A stretch of 64,000 nucleotides of DNA from positions 558,001-622,000 of the forward strand of contig NZ_CP032823.1 in NCBI RefSeq assembly GCF_003660105.1, in the 5' to 3' direction. The number at the start of each line of letters is the position of its first letter. Positions within the stretch are counted from its first letter, which is position 1. The notes under the pieces are model-generated. The model did no database searches. It had not been told where the DNA came from and saw nothing but the letters and a program-made list of their open reading frames with translations. Source of the DNA: Aliarcobacter cryaerophilus ATCC 43158 (GTDB taxonomy: Bacteria > Campylobacterota > Campylobacteria > Campylobacterales > Arcobacteraceae). A program made the position numbers and the translations under genes. This document shows positions 29,907 to 39,508 of this stretch, piece after piece.

Positions 29907-30570
29907 ATGGTTTAATCGTTGATAATCCAACACTTAACCAAGATTGCATACCACCTCTATACCATTTCATTTTTTCTTGAGGATAACCAATAGCTATTAG
30001 TTCTTTCATAGCTTCAGGAGATTGTCCACACCAAATTGCATTACAAAACATCAAAAGAGTTTTTGCATTTGTAAAGTCATATTTTCCATTTTTTTCAACT
30101 ACTCCAAAAGTTTCTAAAGCCTCAGCAAACTCATCTGGATATTGAGATTTTTTTGTATAAACATATGGAACATTTATCGCTGTTGCAATAGTTTCGTGGT
30201 TGTACCAATTTTCAGTTCTACTATCAATTAAAAGAAGATTTTTATCTGTTTTTGATTTTTCTATAAACTCTAAAACTTCTAATTCCCCATAAGTCTCTAT
30301 TTTATCTGATGCTTTTATTGGTGCAATTTTTCCAAAATATGTAACAAAACTTCTTTTGCAATTTTCATCTACAGTTGAAGATGCTTCGTGTTTCCCACCA
30401 AAAATATCTTTTGGGTCAAATGCAACACTTTCACACTCTTTTGGTTTTGCCTCTCTTTTTATAATTGCTTTTTTCCCATTTTCTAAAGTTACTTCAACTC
30501 CAGAACTTTGTAAATCAGCGCTAAATAGGGAAGTTGCTACAAGTAAACTTCCTAAAATTATTTTAAACAT
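29905..30570 (-). CDS. Periplasmic rhodanese-like protein
   Basis: 221 residues with a signal peptide (1-18, ending SLFSA). The C-terminal two-thirds form a rhodanese domain: LLLIDSRTENWYNHETIATAINVPY, then LLMFCNAIWCGQSPEAMKELIAIGYP with Cys176 at the usual catalytic position and a second Cys181, and a terminal WYRGGMQSW. Rhodanese-type domains transfer sulfane sulfur or act as redox modules. The N-terminal 80 residues with Cys46 and Cys71 are not recognised. It is read toward nnrS and shares its terminator, with AAGGAGA upstream of the ATG. Confidence 0.88.
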   Translation of the reverse strand: MFKIILGSLLVATSLFSADLQSSGVEVTLENGKKAIIKREAKPKECESVAFDPKDIFGGKHEASSTVDENCKRSFVTYFGKIAPIKASDKIETYGELEVLEFIEKSKTDKNLLLIDSRTENWYNHETIATAINVPYVYTKKSQYPDEFAEALETFGVVEKNGKYDFTNAKTLLMFCNAIWCGQSPEAMKELIAIGYPQEKMKWYRGGMQSWLSVGLSTIKP

Positions 30571-30701
30571 AAACTCTCCTTGTTTTAAAATTGTATCGAA
30601 TTTGATTCTATCAAAAACTTTTTAAAATGGCAAACTATCAGGGACTTAAGTGAAATTTAGGTAAAATCTAAGCTATTTTAGTAACACAATTAGGATTATT
30701 T

Positions 30702-33317
30702 ATGAGTGAAAAGTACGAGCCATCAAAGGTAGAAGATAGTTTTTATAAGATTTGGGAAGATAGAGGTTACTTTGAGATTGATGGAAACAGATCAATTCAA
30801 GAGCCAAATAAAAATTTTGCAATTATGATGCCACCTCCAAATGTAACAGGAAGTTTACATATTGGTCATGCACTTACATTTACTTTGCAAGATATAATTA
30901 CAAGATACAAAAGAATGGATGGATTTAAAACTCTTTGGCAACCAGGAACTGACCACGCTGGAATTGCAACTCAAAATGTAGTTGAAAAACAACTTTTAAA
31001 AGAAGGGACTACAAAAGAAGAGTTAGGAAGAGAAGCTTTTTTGCAAAGAGTTTGGAAATGGAAAGAGTTTAGTGGTGGAACAATAGTTCACCAAATGAGA
31101 AAACTAGGAGTTAGTCCAGCTTGGTCAAGAGAGCGATTTACTATGGATGAGGGTTTAAAAGAGGCTGTAAAAGAGGCTTTTGTTAAACTTTATGATGAGG
31201 GAATGATTTCTCAAAATAACTATATGGTAAATTGGTGTACTCACGATGGTGCTTTAAGTGATATTGAAGTTGAGCATGAAGAGGTAAATGGTAAATTCTA
31301 TCATATGAATTACCATTTTGTTGATGGTTGCGGATTTGTAACAGTTGCAACAACAAGACCTGAGACATATTTTGGAGATAGTGCTGTTATGGTACATCCA
31401 GATGATGAAAGATACAAAAATATAATTGGAAAAGAAGTTTTTTTACCGCTAATTAATAGAAAAATAAAAATTATTGCTGATTCTCATGTTGATATGGAGT
31501 TTGGAACAGGAGTTGTAAAAGTAACTCCAGCCCATGATACAAATGACTATGAAGTAGGGCTTAGACACAATTTAGATTTTATAAAATGCTTTGATGAAAA
31601 AGGTATTTTAAACGAAGAGTGTGGAGAGTTCAAAGGAGTTGAAAGACTAAAAGCTAGACCAATAATTGTTAAAAAACTTCAAGATGAAGGTTTTATTGTA
31701 AAGATTGAAGACCATAATCACCAAGTAGGGCACTGTTATAGATGTAAAAATATCGTTGAGCCCTATATTTCAAAACAGTGGTTTGTAAAAAAAGAGGTTG
31801 CAGCTGAGTCTATTAGAAAAACTTATGAAGGTGAAGCTAAGTTTCATCCTTCTCATTGGCTAAACTCATATAGAGCTTGGATGGACGAGTTAAGACCTTG
31901 GTGTATTTCTAGGCAACTTTGGTGGGGACATAGAATTCCAGTATTCTATTGCGATAGTTGCAATCATCAATGGGCTACAAAAGAAGATGAGCCAAAGGCG
32001 TGTCCAAAATGTGGTAAAAATCATATTCATCAAGATCCAGATGTTCTTGATACTTGGTTTAGTAGTGCTTTATGGGCATTTTCACCACTTGGTTGGGGAA
32101 ATAATGGTCAAATGAAAGATACTTTTAATGATAGTGATTTAAAAGATTTTTATCCAAACTCACTATTAATTACTGGCTTTGATATTATGTTTTTCTGGGT
32201 TGCTAGAATGATGATGATGGGTGAACACTTTATGGGTCAACTTCCATTTAAAGATATTTATATGCATGCTCTTGTAAGAGATGAACATGGTGCTAAGATG
32301 TCAAAATCAAAAGGAAATGTAATTGACCCTCTTGATATGGTTGAAACACATAGTGCTGATATTATTAGATTTACTCTTGCATATTTAGCAGTTCAAGGAA
32401 GAGATATAAAACTTGGTGAAAATAATCTTGAACAGTTTAGAAACTTTACAAATAAACTTTATAATGCTTCAAACTTTTTAACTTTAAATGTTGATACATT
32501 CCCTGATTTAAAAGATATAACTATTAAAACGCCTCTTGGTCTTTATATGCAAAGCAGACTTAGTCATGCTGTTGATGAGGTAAGAAATTCACTTGAAACT
32601 TATAAATTCAATGAAGCAGCAAGCGCTTTATATAGATTTGTTTGGATGGAGTTTTGTGATTGGGGAATTGAGTACTCTAAAGCTAGTAAAGAAAGTATAG
32701 TTGAACTTGGAGCTATTTTTAAAGAGACTTTAAAGTTAGTTAGTCCATTTATGCCATTTATTTCTGACTACTTATATCATAAACTTAGTGGAACTACACT
32801 TGAAAATGGTGACTCTTTAATGATTATGAACTTCCCAAAAGATATTAAAAAAGATGAAAATATTGAAAATATGTTCTCTATAATTGAAGAGTCAATTATT
32901 GCTATACGAAGAGCAAAAACTCTAATAGATATGGGTAACTCTAAAATTGAAAAAGCATATTTGAAACTTGATGCTAAAATTGATATCAATGTTGCAAAAC
33001 CATTTATAGAAAAACTTGCTAAAGTTGAAAATGTAGAGTTTGTAACTAGCAAAGTTGAAAATAGTATAACAGATGTTTCAAACAATCTTGAGGTTTATAT
33101 TCCAACTTCACAAATTGATATGAAACCAATTGTTGAAAAACTAGAGAAACAAAAAGAGAAAGCTTTAAAAGAGTTTGATAAATTAAATGGAATGTTATCA
33201 AATGAAAGATTCGTTGCAAATGCACCTGCAAATGTAATAGAGGAAAATACAAAAGCTCTTGAAGATGTTAAATCTAGACTTGAAAAAATAGAGGCTGAGC
33301 TTAAAAGTTTAAGCTAA
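30702..33317 (+). CDS. valS: Valyl-tRNA synthetase
   Basis: 871 residues of a class I synthetase. The HIGH motif is in PPPNVTGSLHIGHAL (about 44-58) and KMSKS in GAKMSKSKGNVIDP; the editing domain has TTRPETYFGD; a zinc-knuckle-like CDSC/CPKC pair is present; the C-terminus is a coiled coil. It charges tRNA-Val. The weak GGATTATTT leader precedes ATG. A strong inverted repeat follows its stop and serves the convergent receptor gene too. Confidence 0.99.
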   Translation: MSEKYEPSKVEDSFYKIWEDRGYFEIDGNRSIQEPNKNFAIMMPPPNVTGSLHIGHALTFTLQDIITRYKRMDGFKTLWQPGTDHAGIATQNVVEKQLLKEGTTKEELGREAFLQRVWKWKEFSGGTIVHQMRKLGVSPAWSRERFTMDEGLKEAVKEAFVKLYDEGMISQNNYMVNWCTHDGALSDIEVEHEEVNGKFYHMNYHFVDGCGFVTVATTRPETYFGDSAVMVHPDDERYKNIIGKEVFLPLINRKIKIIADSHVDMEFGTGVVKVTPAHDTNDYEVGLRHNLDFIKCFDEKGILNEECGEFKGVERLKARPIIVKKLQDEGFIVKIEDHNHQVGHCYRCKNIVEPYISKQWFVKKEVAAESIRKTYEGEAKFHPSHWLNSYRAWMDELRPWCISRQLWWGHRIPVFYCDSCNHQWATKEDEPKACPKCGKNHIHQDPDVLDTWFSSALWAFSPLGWGNNGQMKDTFNDSDLKDFYPNSLLITGFDIMFFWVARMMMMGEHFMGQLPFKDIYMHALVRDEHGAKMSKSKGNVIDPLDMVETHSADIIRFTLAYLAVQGRDIKLGENNLEQFRNFTNKLYNASNFLTLNVDTFPDLKDITIKTPLGLYMQSRLSHAVDEVRNSLETYKFNEAASALYRFVWMEFCDWGIEYSKASKESIVELGAIFKETLKLVSPFMPFISDYLYHKLSGTTLENGDSLMIMNFPKDIKKDENIENMFSIIEESIIAIRRAKTLIDMGNSKIEKAYLKLDAKIDINVAKPFIEKLAKVENVEFVTSKVENSITDVSNNLEVYIPTSQIDMKPIVEKLEKQKEKALKEFDKLNGMLSNERFVANAPANVIEENTKALEDVKSRLEKIEAELKSLS

Positions 33318-33328
33318 AAAAATACTTA

Positions 33329-33356
33329 AATAATCTTCCAATTTTGGAAGATTATT
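33329..33356. terminator. Bidirectional terminator between valS and the chemoreceptor gene
   Basis: Perfect palindromic hairpin with arms AATAATCTTCCAA and TTGGAAGATTATT; the sequence on the left flank is T-rich for the - strand. Confidence 0.8.
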
Positions 33357-33363
33357 CTAGGTC

Positions 33364-34899
33364 TTATTTTAGCTCTTGTAGAGTTTTTATAAGTTTATTT
33401 GAAATATCAACTAAAGAGTTTGAGCTATCTTGTGTTTTTTGTGCTTCAATTAGAGTATTTTCAGTACTTAAAACAACATCTTGCATATTTTTTGTAACTT
33501 CATTTAAACTTTTAGAACCATCTTTTGCATTTTGTGAAACTATAGAAGAGTTTTGTTTTTGTTCACTCATCGATACTGAAATCTCTTTTGAAATAGTGCT
33601 AATATCAGATATTGTTTCATCTATTTCATGAATTGAATCAAGAGAATTTTTAACCAAATTTTGAATAAGTGCAATTCTTTCTGTTATATTTTTTGCAGCA
33701 TCATCTGATCTTGAAGCCAAATTTCTTACTTCTTGAGCAACTACTGCAAACCCTTTTCCAGCTTCTCCTGCTGTTGCTGCTTCAACTGCTGCATTTAGAC
33801 TTAAAATATTTGTTTGAAATGCTATTTGAGAAATTATATTTACTGTTTCACCTATTTTTTGGCTCTCTTCATTTAATTTTATCATTGCAGTTGCCGTATG
33901 TTTTGATTGAATATTAGCTTCTTGTGCTATTTGCTCATTTTTAGAAGTTTTTGAAGCAATATCGACTATTGCTTGTTGCATCTCATCTATTTTATTTGAT
34001 AAATCTTGAATTAAAGAGTTTATATTTTGTGAAGAGTTAGTAGCATTTTGAGAATTTTCGTTTGAAAATTTTGCATCTTTTAACATATTTATTGAAGTAC
34101 TTAAAAGAGTATTTAAAGAGTTTGAAAACTCTTTTATCTCTTTTTCAACTTCAAACATTGTATTTTTTCTATGTGTAATATCTGTTGCATATTTTACAAC
34201 TCTAAAAGCTTTACCATCCATATCAAATATTGGATTGTAGCTTGCTTGTATCCAAATATGGTTACCATTTTTTCCAATTCTTAGGTATTCTCCACTATCA
34301 AACTCTCCACGATTTAGTTTTTTCCAAAACTCTTTGTACTCATTTGAATTTTTGTAACTCTCTTCACAAAAAATAGAGTGATGTTTCCCTATAATATCCT
34401 CTTTTTTATATCCTAAAGTATTTAAGAAGTTATCATTTGCATTTAAAATGTTTCCATTCATATCAAATTCTATAACCGCATTAGACTTATTTATAGCTTT
34501 TACTTGTCCTATAAAAAATAGATTTTTTAATCTATTTTTTGTAATATCTTGAGCCAATTTTATAACTTCTAAAACTTTGCCATTTTCTATAACTGGCATA
34601 TATGAAGCTCTTAAAAATATTAAGCTTTTATCTTTTTTTACTCTTTGAAACTCTGCTGTTAAAGTTTTTCCTGCTCTTAAATTATTCCAGCCATCTTTAT
34701 ACTCTTGAGTATTTGTGAATTTATCTTCACAAAATATAGAGTGATGTTTTCCTACAATTTCCTCTAAAGAGTATCCCATAGTTTTCAAAAAAATTTCATT
34801 TGCTTTGATTACTGTACCATCTGGTTTAAAATAAATAACTGCATAATTATTATTTATAGCTTCACTTAAAATCTTGTCATTTTTGTTGTTAAAAAACAT
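33364..34899 (-). CDS. Soluble chemoreceptor with two PAS domains (BdlA-like)
   Basis: 511 residues, no membrane helix or signal peptide. PAS1 (about 8-118) and PAS2 (about 130-240) both carry the same GKHHSIFCE segment, showing an internal duplication; the MCP signalling domain follows with the hairpin tip [36 protein letters not shown]. Two PAS plus MCP without transmembrane segments is the layout of BdlA, which links redox or nutrient cues to biofilm dispersal. The histidines and cysteine suggest heme or other cofactor binding, not shown. No CheR-tethering pentapeptide is visible at the C-terminus. Confidence 0.92.
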   Translation of the reverse strand: MFFNNKNDKILSEAINNNYAVIYFKPDGTVIKANEIFLKTMGYSLEEIVGKHHSIFCEDKFTNTQEYKDGWNNLRAGKTLTAEFQRVKKDKSLIFLRASYMPVIENGKVLEVIKLAQDITKNRLKNLFFIGQVKAINKSNAVIEFDMNGNILNANDNFLNTLGYKKEDIIGKHHSIFCEESYKNSNEYKEFWKKLNRGEFDSGEYLRIGKNGNHIWIQASYNPIFDMDGKAFRVVKYATDITHRKNTMFEVEKEIKEFSNSLNTLLSTSINMLKDAKFSNENSQNATNSSQNINSLIQDLSNKIDEMQQAIVDIASKTSKNEQIAQEANIQSKHTATAMIKLNEESQKIGETVNIISQIAFQTNILSLNAAVEAATAGEAGKGFAVVAQEVRNLASRSDDAAKNITERIALIQNLVKNSLDSIHEIDETISDISTISKEISVSMSEQKQNSSIVSQNAKDGSKSLNEVTKNMQDVVLSTENTLIEAQKTQDSSNSLVDISNKLIKTLQELK

Positions 34900-34962
34900 T
34901 TGTTAATCTCCCCTTCAAAATTTAATTATACATCAAAAAAACTTTTTATTGTTATTAAAATC

Positions 34963-35817
34963 CTAAGATTTTGATTTTATAACTCTATATAAAATATCAA
35001 CAAATAATATAGATATAAAAGATATAAAAAACCAGAAAAAGTAGTTAAGAAACTCATTTTTTGCTTCTTTAAACAGTTCAAAATATATTTTTTCAATATT
35101 TGTATTTATATAAAATATTGCATCATTTTGTAAACTATTATTTACTTTACTTGCTTCTTCATTAAAATATATAGGAACTAATTGTTTAAACCATTTTGGG
35201 GCAATGTTTTCATTTTGATTATTTGTAAAAGAGCTAATATCTTTTTCAAAACTTATAATCGCACTTGAACTTTTTGTTTCATCAAATTGGTTTGTTGCAT
35301 CAAAGTTTATTATTAAAGTCGATAAATTTCTGAAATTTTTGCTAGGAACAAATGTATAAATATCAATACTAGGAGTAATGTTTTTATTTATCTCATTTGG
35401 AATAGAACCTTCAATAGTCAAAAGCTCTTTTTGTAAATCATCACTTTGAGTAGATAGAATAATTTGTCCAAAATTATCATCTATTTTTAGATTTGATATC
35501 TCCCAAGATAAAGATTTATCTAAGTTATTTGTAAGATCTATAAGCTCTTTTTCTTTTATTGAGAAAAGAGCTTTTTGAATAGATATTGATGAAAAATTGT
35601 TATTAAAAACAGAATTTATTGTGTTTAATATCTCAATATCTTTAGTTTGTAGATATTTTTTTAAATTCTCTTGAATAAAAAGAGATGTAGTTTTTGTCTC
35701 TAATTGGTATTTTGTAAGAATTTGCTCTTTTTGTTTTTCAAAGTTGTTTAAAAATGAAAATCCAAATCCTATTAGTAAAATAGATATTAAAAAAAAGTAA
35801 ACTACAAATCTTATCAT
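34963..35817 (-). CDS. Hypothetical bitopic membrane protein
   Basis: 284 residues with one hydrophobic helix at each end (about 3-24 and 255-277) and a roughly 230-residue hydrophilic region between them, probably periplasmic. The layout resembles a sensory ligand domain without an output module. No motif is recognised. The gene ends 63 bp before the chemoreceptor start and begins 6 bp after the MFS transporter gene, in the same orientation, so it may be cotranscribed with the transporter. Function unknown. Confidence 0.7.
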   Translation of the reverse strand: MIRFVVYFFLISILLIGFGFSFLNNFEKQKEQILTKYQLETKTTSLFIQENLKKYLQTKDIEILNTINSVFNNNFSSISIQKALFSIKEKELIDLTNNLDKSLSWEISNLKIDDNFGQIILSTQSDDLQKELLTIEGSIPNEINKNITPSIDIYTFVPSKNFRNLSTLIINFDATNQFDETKSSSAIISFEKDISSFTNNQNENIAPKWFKQLVPIYFNEEASKVNNSLQNDAIFYINTNIEKIYFELFKEAKNEFLNYFFWFFISFISILFVDILYRVIKSKS

Positions 35818-35823
35818 TCTAAA

Positions 35824-37146
35824 TCACTTTAAAATTGATTTAATATCATCTTCATTTATCTTATCTTGGCTATATTTTACTACTAAAATATTTTCTGTAT
35901 TGTTTATATACCATTCCTCGATATTTGAATTATCGTTTAGTTTTCCACTATTTTCAAGCTTGTACTCATCTAAACTTAGATATAGATTTTTTGTTTTTGA
36001 TGGATTTTTCATTAAAATTATTAAAATAGCCCACAAAATACAAATAACAGCAACTCCTAAAGTGAAACTTTCTATCTCATAAGAGTCTAGATTATCCAAT
36101 AAAATACCACCAAAAACTCCACCAACAAATGTTCCTAAATATCCAAAAGAGTTAAATACTCCCAAAACACTTCCTCTTTGGTGAACCTTTGCAAATTTAG
36201 ATGTAAGAGATTGCATAATTGGTTCATGCATATTAAACCCTATAAAAAATAGAACAACTCCAATACAGAATATTATAGAACTACTGCTAAATCCCATCAA
36301 TAAATAAGAGATTATAAATAATAAAATTCCTATAACTAATACTTCTCTATATTTTCCTTTTTTCTCTGCTAAAATTGAAGCTGGTCCCATTGCAAGAAGC
36401 CCTAAAATCATAGATGGAATATATACTTGCCATAAATCTTTTATATCCCAGTTATATATTTTTGTAAGAATTATTGGAATAACTAAAAATGCAAAAGTCA
36501 TCAACGCTTTTTGTAAAAAGTTTGTAATGTGCATTTTATTTATATTTGCATTTCCTAAAACATCTTTTATATTTAGTTTATCATTATAAGTATGAGTTAT
36601 TTTTGGTGGATTTGGAACTTTTTTAATTAATACAAAAATAGCAATTAAAGATAAAACCATAGTAATATAAAAAAGTGTTGGAACCCCTGCATATCCACCA
36701 ATAATTGGACCCAATCCCATAGCAAGAGCAAATGAAATACCAATAAATCCACCCATAATTGCCATAGCTTTTGATCTTTGTTCTTCTTTTACAACATCAC
36801 TAATCATAGCAGTTACAACTGCTCCAATAGCTCCTGCACCTTGTAAAAGTCTTCCCAAAAGAAGAGCAAAAATATCTGTTGCTAAGGCACAAATAAGTGA
36901 ACCAATAGCAAAAAGTAAAAGACCAGTTACGATTGTTCCTTTTCTTCCTAATTTGTCACTCATAATTCCAAAAGGAGTTTGAAAAATTACTTGAGTTAAG
37001 GCATAACCACCAACAACAATTCCTACAAGTGTAGCATTTGCACCTTCTAGGCTAAAAGCATAGACAGAAATAACAGGAAGAACTATAAAAAGTCCAAAAA
37101 ATCTTAAAGATATAATAAAACTCAAAGGTAAAACTGATTTAATCAT
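35824..37146 (-). CDS. MFS transporter, YajR-like with C-terminal domain
   Basis: 440 residues: 12 membrane helices (to about residue 390) with motif A GIMSDKLGRKGTIVTG between TM2 and TM3 and the motif C region MAIMGGFIGISFALAMGLGPIIGGYAG. The last 50 residues, IEEWYINNTENILVVKYSQDKINEDDIKSIL, look like the small ferredoxin-like YAM domain of E. coli YajR, which is 454 residues long. Drug/proton antiport is the usual inference; the substrate is unknown. It starts 83 bp from the divergent rdgB gene. Confidence 0.88.
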   Translation of the reverse strand: MIKSVLPLSFIISLRFFGLFIVLPVISVYAFSLEGANATLVGIVVGGYALTQVIFQTPFGIMSDKLGRKGTIVTGLLLFAIGSLICALATDIFALLLGRLLQGAGAIGAVVTAMISDVVKEEQRSKAMAIMGGFIGISFALAMGLGPIIGGYAGVPTLFYITMVLSLIAIFVLIKKVPNPPKITHTYNDKLNIKDVLGNANINKMHITNFLQKALMTFAFLVIPIILTKIYNWDIKDLWQVYIPSMILGLLAMGPASILAEKKGKYREVLVIGILLFIISYLLMGFSSSSIIFCIGVVLFFIGFNMHEPIMQSLTSKFAKVHQRGSVLGVFNSFGYLGTFVGGVFGGILLDNLDSYEIESFTLGVAVICILWAILIILMKNPSKTKNLYLSLDEYKLENSGKLNDNSNIEEWYINNTENILVVKYSQDKINEDDIKSILK

Positions 37147-37193
37147 ACATAATCCTAAATATATTATAATTTGAGTATTGATTATATACTAAG

Positions 37194-37223
37194 GTTCCTT
37201 TTAAATAGGAACTATTTAAAAGG
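37194..37223 (+). promoter_or_regulatory. Leader hairpins covering the rdgB ribosome-binding site
   Basis: CCTTTTAAATA (37197-37207) and TATTTAAAAGG (37213-37223) form a perfect 11-bp stem whose right arm contains the AAAAGG ribosome-binding site of rdgB. An alternative 5-bp stem, GTTCC (37194-37198) with GGAAC (37208-37212), would exclude it. A translational switch is inferred. Confidence 0.55.
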
Positions 37224-37229
37224 CAAAAA

Positions 37230-37829
37230 ATGAATATTATTTTAGCAAGTGCAAATAGAGGTAAAATAGAAGAGTTTAAAAAACTTCTTCCTAATAGTAA
37301 TGTCTTTGCATATAGCGATATTTTAGGAAAATTTGATATAGATGAAACTGGAACTAGTTTTAAAGAAAATGCAATAATAAAAGCTAGTGAGGTAAATGAA
37401 AAATTAAAACAAATAGGAGAAAAAAATTTTATAGTAATCTCCGATGATAGTGGAATTTCTCTTCCTATTTTACAAAATGCTCCTGGGATTTTTAGTGCAA
37501 GATATGCTAAAGTTGGTGCAAGTGATAAAGAGAATAATACAAAACTAATATCAAAATTAGATGAGTTAAATTTAGAGAGAACACCAGCTTTTTATACAGC
37601 TTGCATAGCAATAATATATAATAATTTAATATATACAGTTCACGGTTTTATGCATGGAATGGCTATAAATAAAGAGTTAGGAACAAATGGTTTTGGATAT
37701 GACCCACTTTTTATTCCAGATGGTTTTGATAAAACTTTAGGAGAGTTAGATTTTGAAATAAAGCAAGAGTTTTCACATAGAAATAGGGCATTAAAATTGG
37801 CAAAAAAAGTTTTAGAAGTTATTCTTTAA
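37230..37829 (+). CDS. rdgB: Non-canonical purine NTP pyrophosphatase (HAM1/RdgB)
   Basis: 199 residues with the family features ASANRGKIEEF at the N-terminus, ISDDSGISLPILQNAPGIFSARYA (acidic metal site), NGFGYDPLFIP and SHRNRALKLAKKVL. It hydrolyses dITP, XTP and ITP to prevent incorporation of deaminated purines. Its 3' end overlaps that of the convergent small gene by 11 bp, with no terminator between them. The leader hairpin in front is unusual. Confidence 0.97.
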   Translation: MNIILASANRGKIEEFKKLLPNSNVFAYSDILGKFDIDETGTSFKENAIIKASEVNEKLKQIGEKNFIVISDDSGISLPILQNAPGIFSARYAKVGASDKENNTKLISKLDELNLERTPAFYTACIAIIYNNLIYTVHGFMHGMAINKELGTNGFGYDPLFIPDGFDKTLGELDFEIKQEFSHRNRALKLAKKVLEVIL

Positions 37830-38145
37830 TAATTTGTTTGGTTAATCTTATTGCAAACTTTTTATTTTGGACACTCAAAAAAAAGAGTTTGCTTTTTTCC
37901 TCTCCATATTTTGTTGCTATTATCTCAAATAAATCATTATCAATTTTGATTCTTTTTGTATCTTCTAAATCGGTCTTTAAAATATACTCTTCTAGAAATG
38001 AAATATGATTTTTTGCTTGTAAATATAGGTATTTTTGTGTAAATACCTCATTTTTTAGAGAATTTGTCTCCAACATAAAATTTGCTAAAACAGAAAAAAC
38101 AACTACTAGAATCAAAGTTATAAAAAGTACATAGGATTTTTTCAT
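37819..38145 (-). CDS. Small single-TM protein of a pilin-like cluster
   Basis: About 108 residues from the ATG at 38145, which overlaps the upstream stop as ATGA; a longer frame from 38160 is less likely. One N-terminal membrane helix (SYVLFITLILVVVFSVLANFML) is followed by an alpha/beta soluble part. There is no clear prepilin-peptidase site, but size, anchor and operon position fit a minor pseudopilin or assembly factor. It is the last of four co-directional genes starting at proC and overlaps the 3' end of rdgB. Confidence 0.65.
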   Translation of the reverse strand: MKKSYVLFITLILVVVFSVLANFMLETNSLKNEVFTQKYLYLQAKNHISFLEEYILKTDLEDTKRIKIDNDLFEIIATKYGEEKSKLFFLSVQNKKFAIRLTKQIIKE

Positions 38146-38483
38146 AATCCAATTTTCCATACTTGTTTAGAGCTATTTTCTAAAGATATATTAATAGTTG
38201 CTACTTCATCGCTTATGTAAATATTAAATTCATTTACATTTTTTAGTAAAATATTGTTATCAAAATAGAGTATTTTATTATTTAAACCAAATTTATTTAA
38301 CTCATTTTTGTTTTTTTCAATAAATATTTTTGTAGAGTTTAATTCAAGTCTTGCTAATTCTTTTGAAAGTGATGTTTTATTTAAAATAACTAAATCTTTT
38401 ACAAGTAAAGTTGAGTAGATGATTATAGTTGTTGAAATTGCTAGAGTTAATATTAGTTCAAATAAAGAGAAGCTATTTTTCAT
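38142..38483 (-). CDS. Type IV pilin-like (pseudopilin) protein 1
   Basis: About 113 residues from the ATG at 38483 (a frame from 38495 also exists). The N-terminus MKNSFSLFELILTLAISTTIIIYSTLLV fits a class III prepilin signal: a short positive leader, cleavage before Phe and Glu at mature position 5, then a hydrophobic helix. A beta-rich C-terminal part follows. Such proteins act in type II secretion or DNA-uptake pseudopili. The start overlaps the end of the previous pilin-like gene, implying coupling. Confidence 0.72.
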   Translation of the reverse strand: MKNSFSLFELILTLAISTTIIIYSTLLVKDLVILNKTSLSKELARLELNSTKIFIEKNKNELNKFGLNNKILYFDNNILLKNVNEFNIYISDEVATINISLENSSKQVWKIGL

Positions 38484-38757
38484 ATTTAAAAACATTTATT
38501 TTCTCATTTTTGAAGCTATATTTATCTACTTTTACAATTTCTTCTTTTCCATCTTTTATAATTTTTAAAAACTCTTCTTGTTTTAAAAAATATCGATAAT
38601 CTTTTGTAGCAAAACTATTTTCAAGTTCATTTAATCTATTAAAAAGCTCTTCATCTTCATAGTTATTATATGGAATTTTCAAAAATCCACCTACAATTAC
38701 CATGAGGATTAAAAGACTAACTATTGTCTCAAAAAGAGTTATACTACTTTTCAGCAA
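38473..38757 (-). CDS. Type IV pilin-like (pseudopilin) protein 2
   Basis: About 94 residues if translated from the TTG at 38757, which lies in the last codons of proC; the frame stays open further upstream but there it reads through the other frame of proC. The N-terminus LLKSSITLFETIVSLLILMVIVGGFL has the prepilin pattern with Glu five residues after the likely cleavage site. No good ribosome-binding site is seen, so coupling to proC is likely. Same comments on function as for the neighbouring pilin-like gene. Confidence 0.65.
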   Translation of the reverse strand: MLKSSITLFETIVSLLILMVIVGGFLKIPYNNYEDEELFNRLNELENSFATKDYRYFLKQEEFLKIIKDGKEEIVKVDKYSFKNEKINVFKYEK

Positions 38758-39508
38758 TATTTTTTGATTTTTGAAATGAGCCTTCAATAGCTTTAATAAA
38801 AGCATCTCTAACTCTTCCTTCTTCAAGTTTTGCATATCCAGCTGCTGTTGTTCCACCTGGACTCATTACACTATCTTTTATAATAGCTGAGTGAGAGTGT
38901 TTTAAAAGCGAAGAAGTTCCACTAAAAAGCCCTTGTACTAAATGTTGAGCTAAATGTCTTTCAAGTCCAACTTTAACAGCTCCATCTGCTATAGCTTCTG
39001 CAACTAAAGCTAAAAAAGCAGGTCCAGAAGCTGTAATTGCACTAGCGATATCTAGTTGATTCTCATTATTCACCCAAATAGCTTCACCAATAGCTCCAAA
39101 AGCTTCAAGAGTTAAATCTTTTATCTCAATATCACCTGTAGCTGTTGTCATAGAGTTTTGTACACTTGCTGCTATATTTGGCATTGTTCTTGCGTAGTGT
39201 TTTGCACTAATTTGCTTTCTTAAATAATCTAATTTTGTACCAGCTAAAATGGAGATTAAAGAATTTGCAGTACCTACTAGTCTTATTGAAACACTCTCTA
39301 GTGCATAAGGTTTTACACAAAAGATTATGTTTTTTCCACTAATATCTTCTTTGTCACTTAACTCTTTTATTTGTAATTCTGGGATTTTTTCTTTGATAAG
39401 TTTTAATTTCTCTATCTCTCTTCCTATCATCTCAACTTCATGCTTTTTTACAAGCCCAATAGCTAAAGATTGAGCCATAATTCCATTTCCAATAAGTGTT
39501 AATTTCAT
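38744..39508 (-). CDS. proC: Pyrroline-5-carboxylate reductase
   Basis: 254 residues. N-terminal NAD(P)-binding GNGIMAQSLAIGL and the family signature region SGPAFLALVAEAIADGAVKVGL followed by MSPGGTTAAGY are clear. It makes proline from pyrroline-5-carboxylate. Slightly shorter than the 269 residues of E. coli. A pilin-like gene starts inside its last codons, so a biosynthetic gene heads what looks like a surface or competence operon. AGGTGAAC precedes the ATG. Confidence 0.96.
   Translation of the reverse strand: MKLTLIGNGIMAQSLAIGLVKKHEVEMIGREIEKLKLIKEKIPELQIKELSDKEDISGKNIIFCVKPYALESVSIRLVGTANSLISILAGTKLDYLRKQISAKHYARTMPNIAASVQNSMTTATGDIEIKDLTLEAFGAIGEAIWVNNENQLDIASAITASGPAFLALVAEAIADGAVKVGLERHLAQHLVQGLFSGTSSLLKHSHSAIIKDSVMSPGGTTAAGYAKLEEGRVRDAFIKAIEGSFQKSKNIAEK

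Noticed and set aside
30640-30701. Possible T-box or attenuator before valS
   Set aside because: The leader is short, has no specifier-loop or T-box motif, and no antiterminator/terminator pair.
33344-33917. Plus-strand frames opposite the chemoreceptor
   Set aside because: Leucine/phenylalanine-rich shadows of a conserved MCP domain.
38758-38856. Longer N-terminus for the second pilin-like protein
   Set aside because: The extra 33 residues come from the alternative frame of proC and are charged low-complexity; the prepilin motif begins at about the TTG at 38757.
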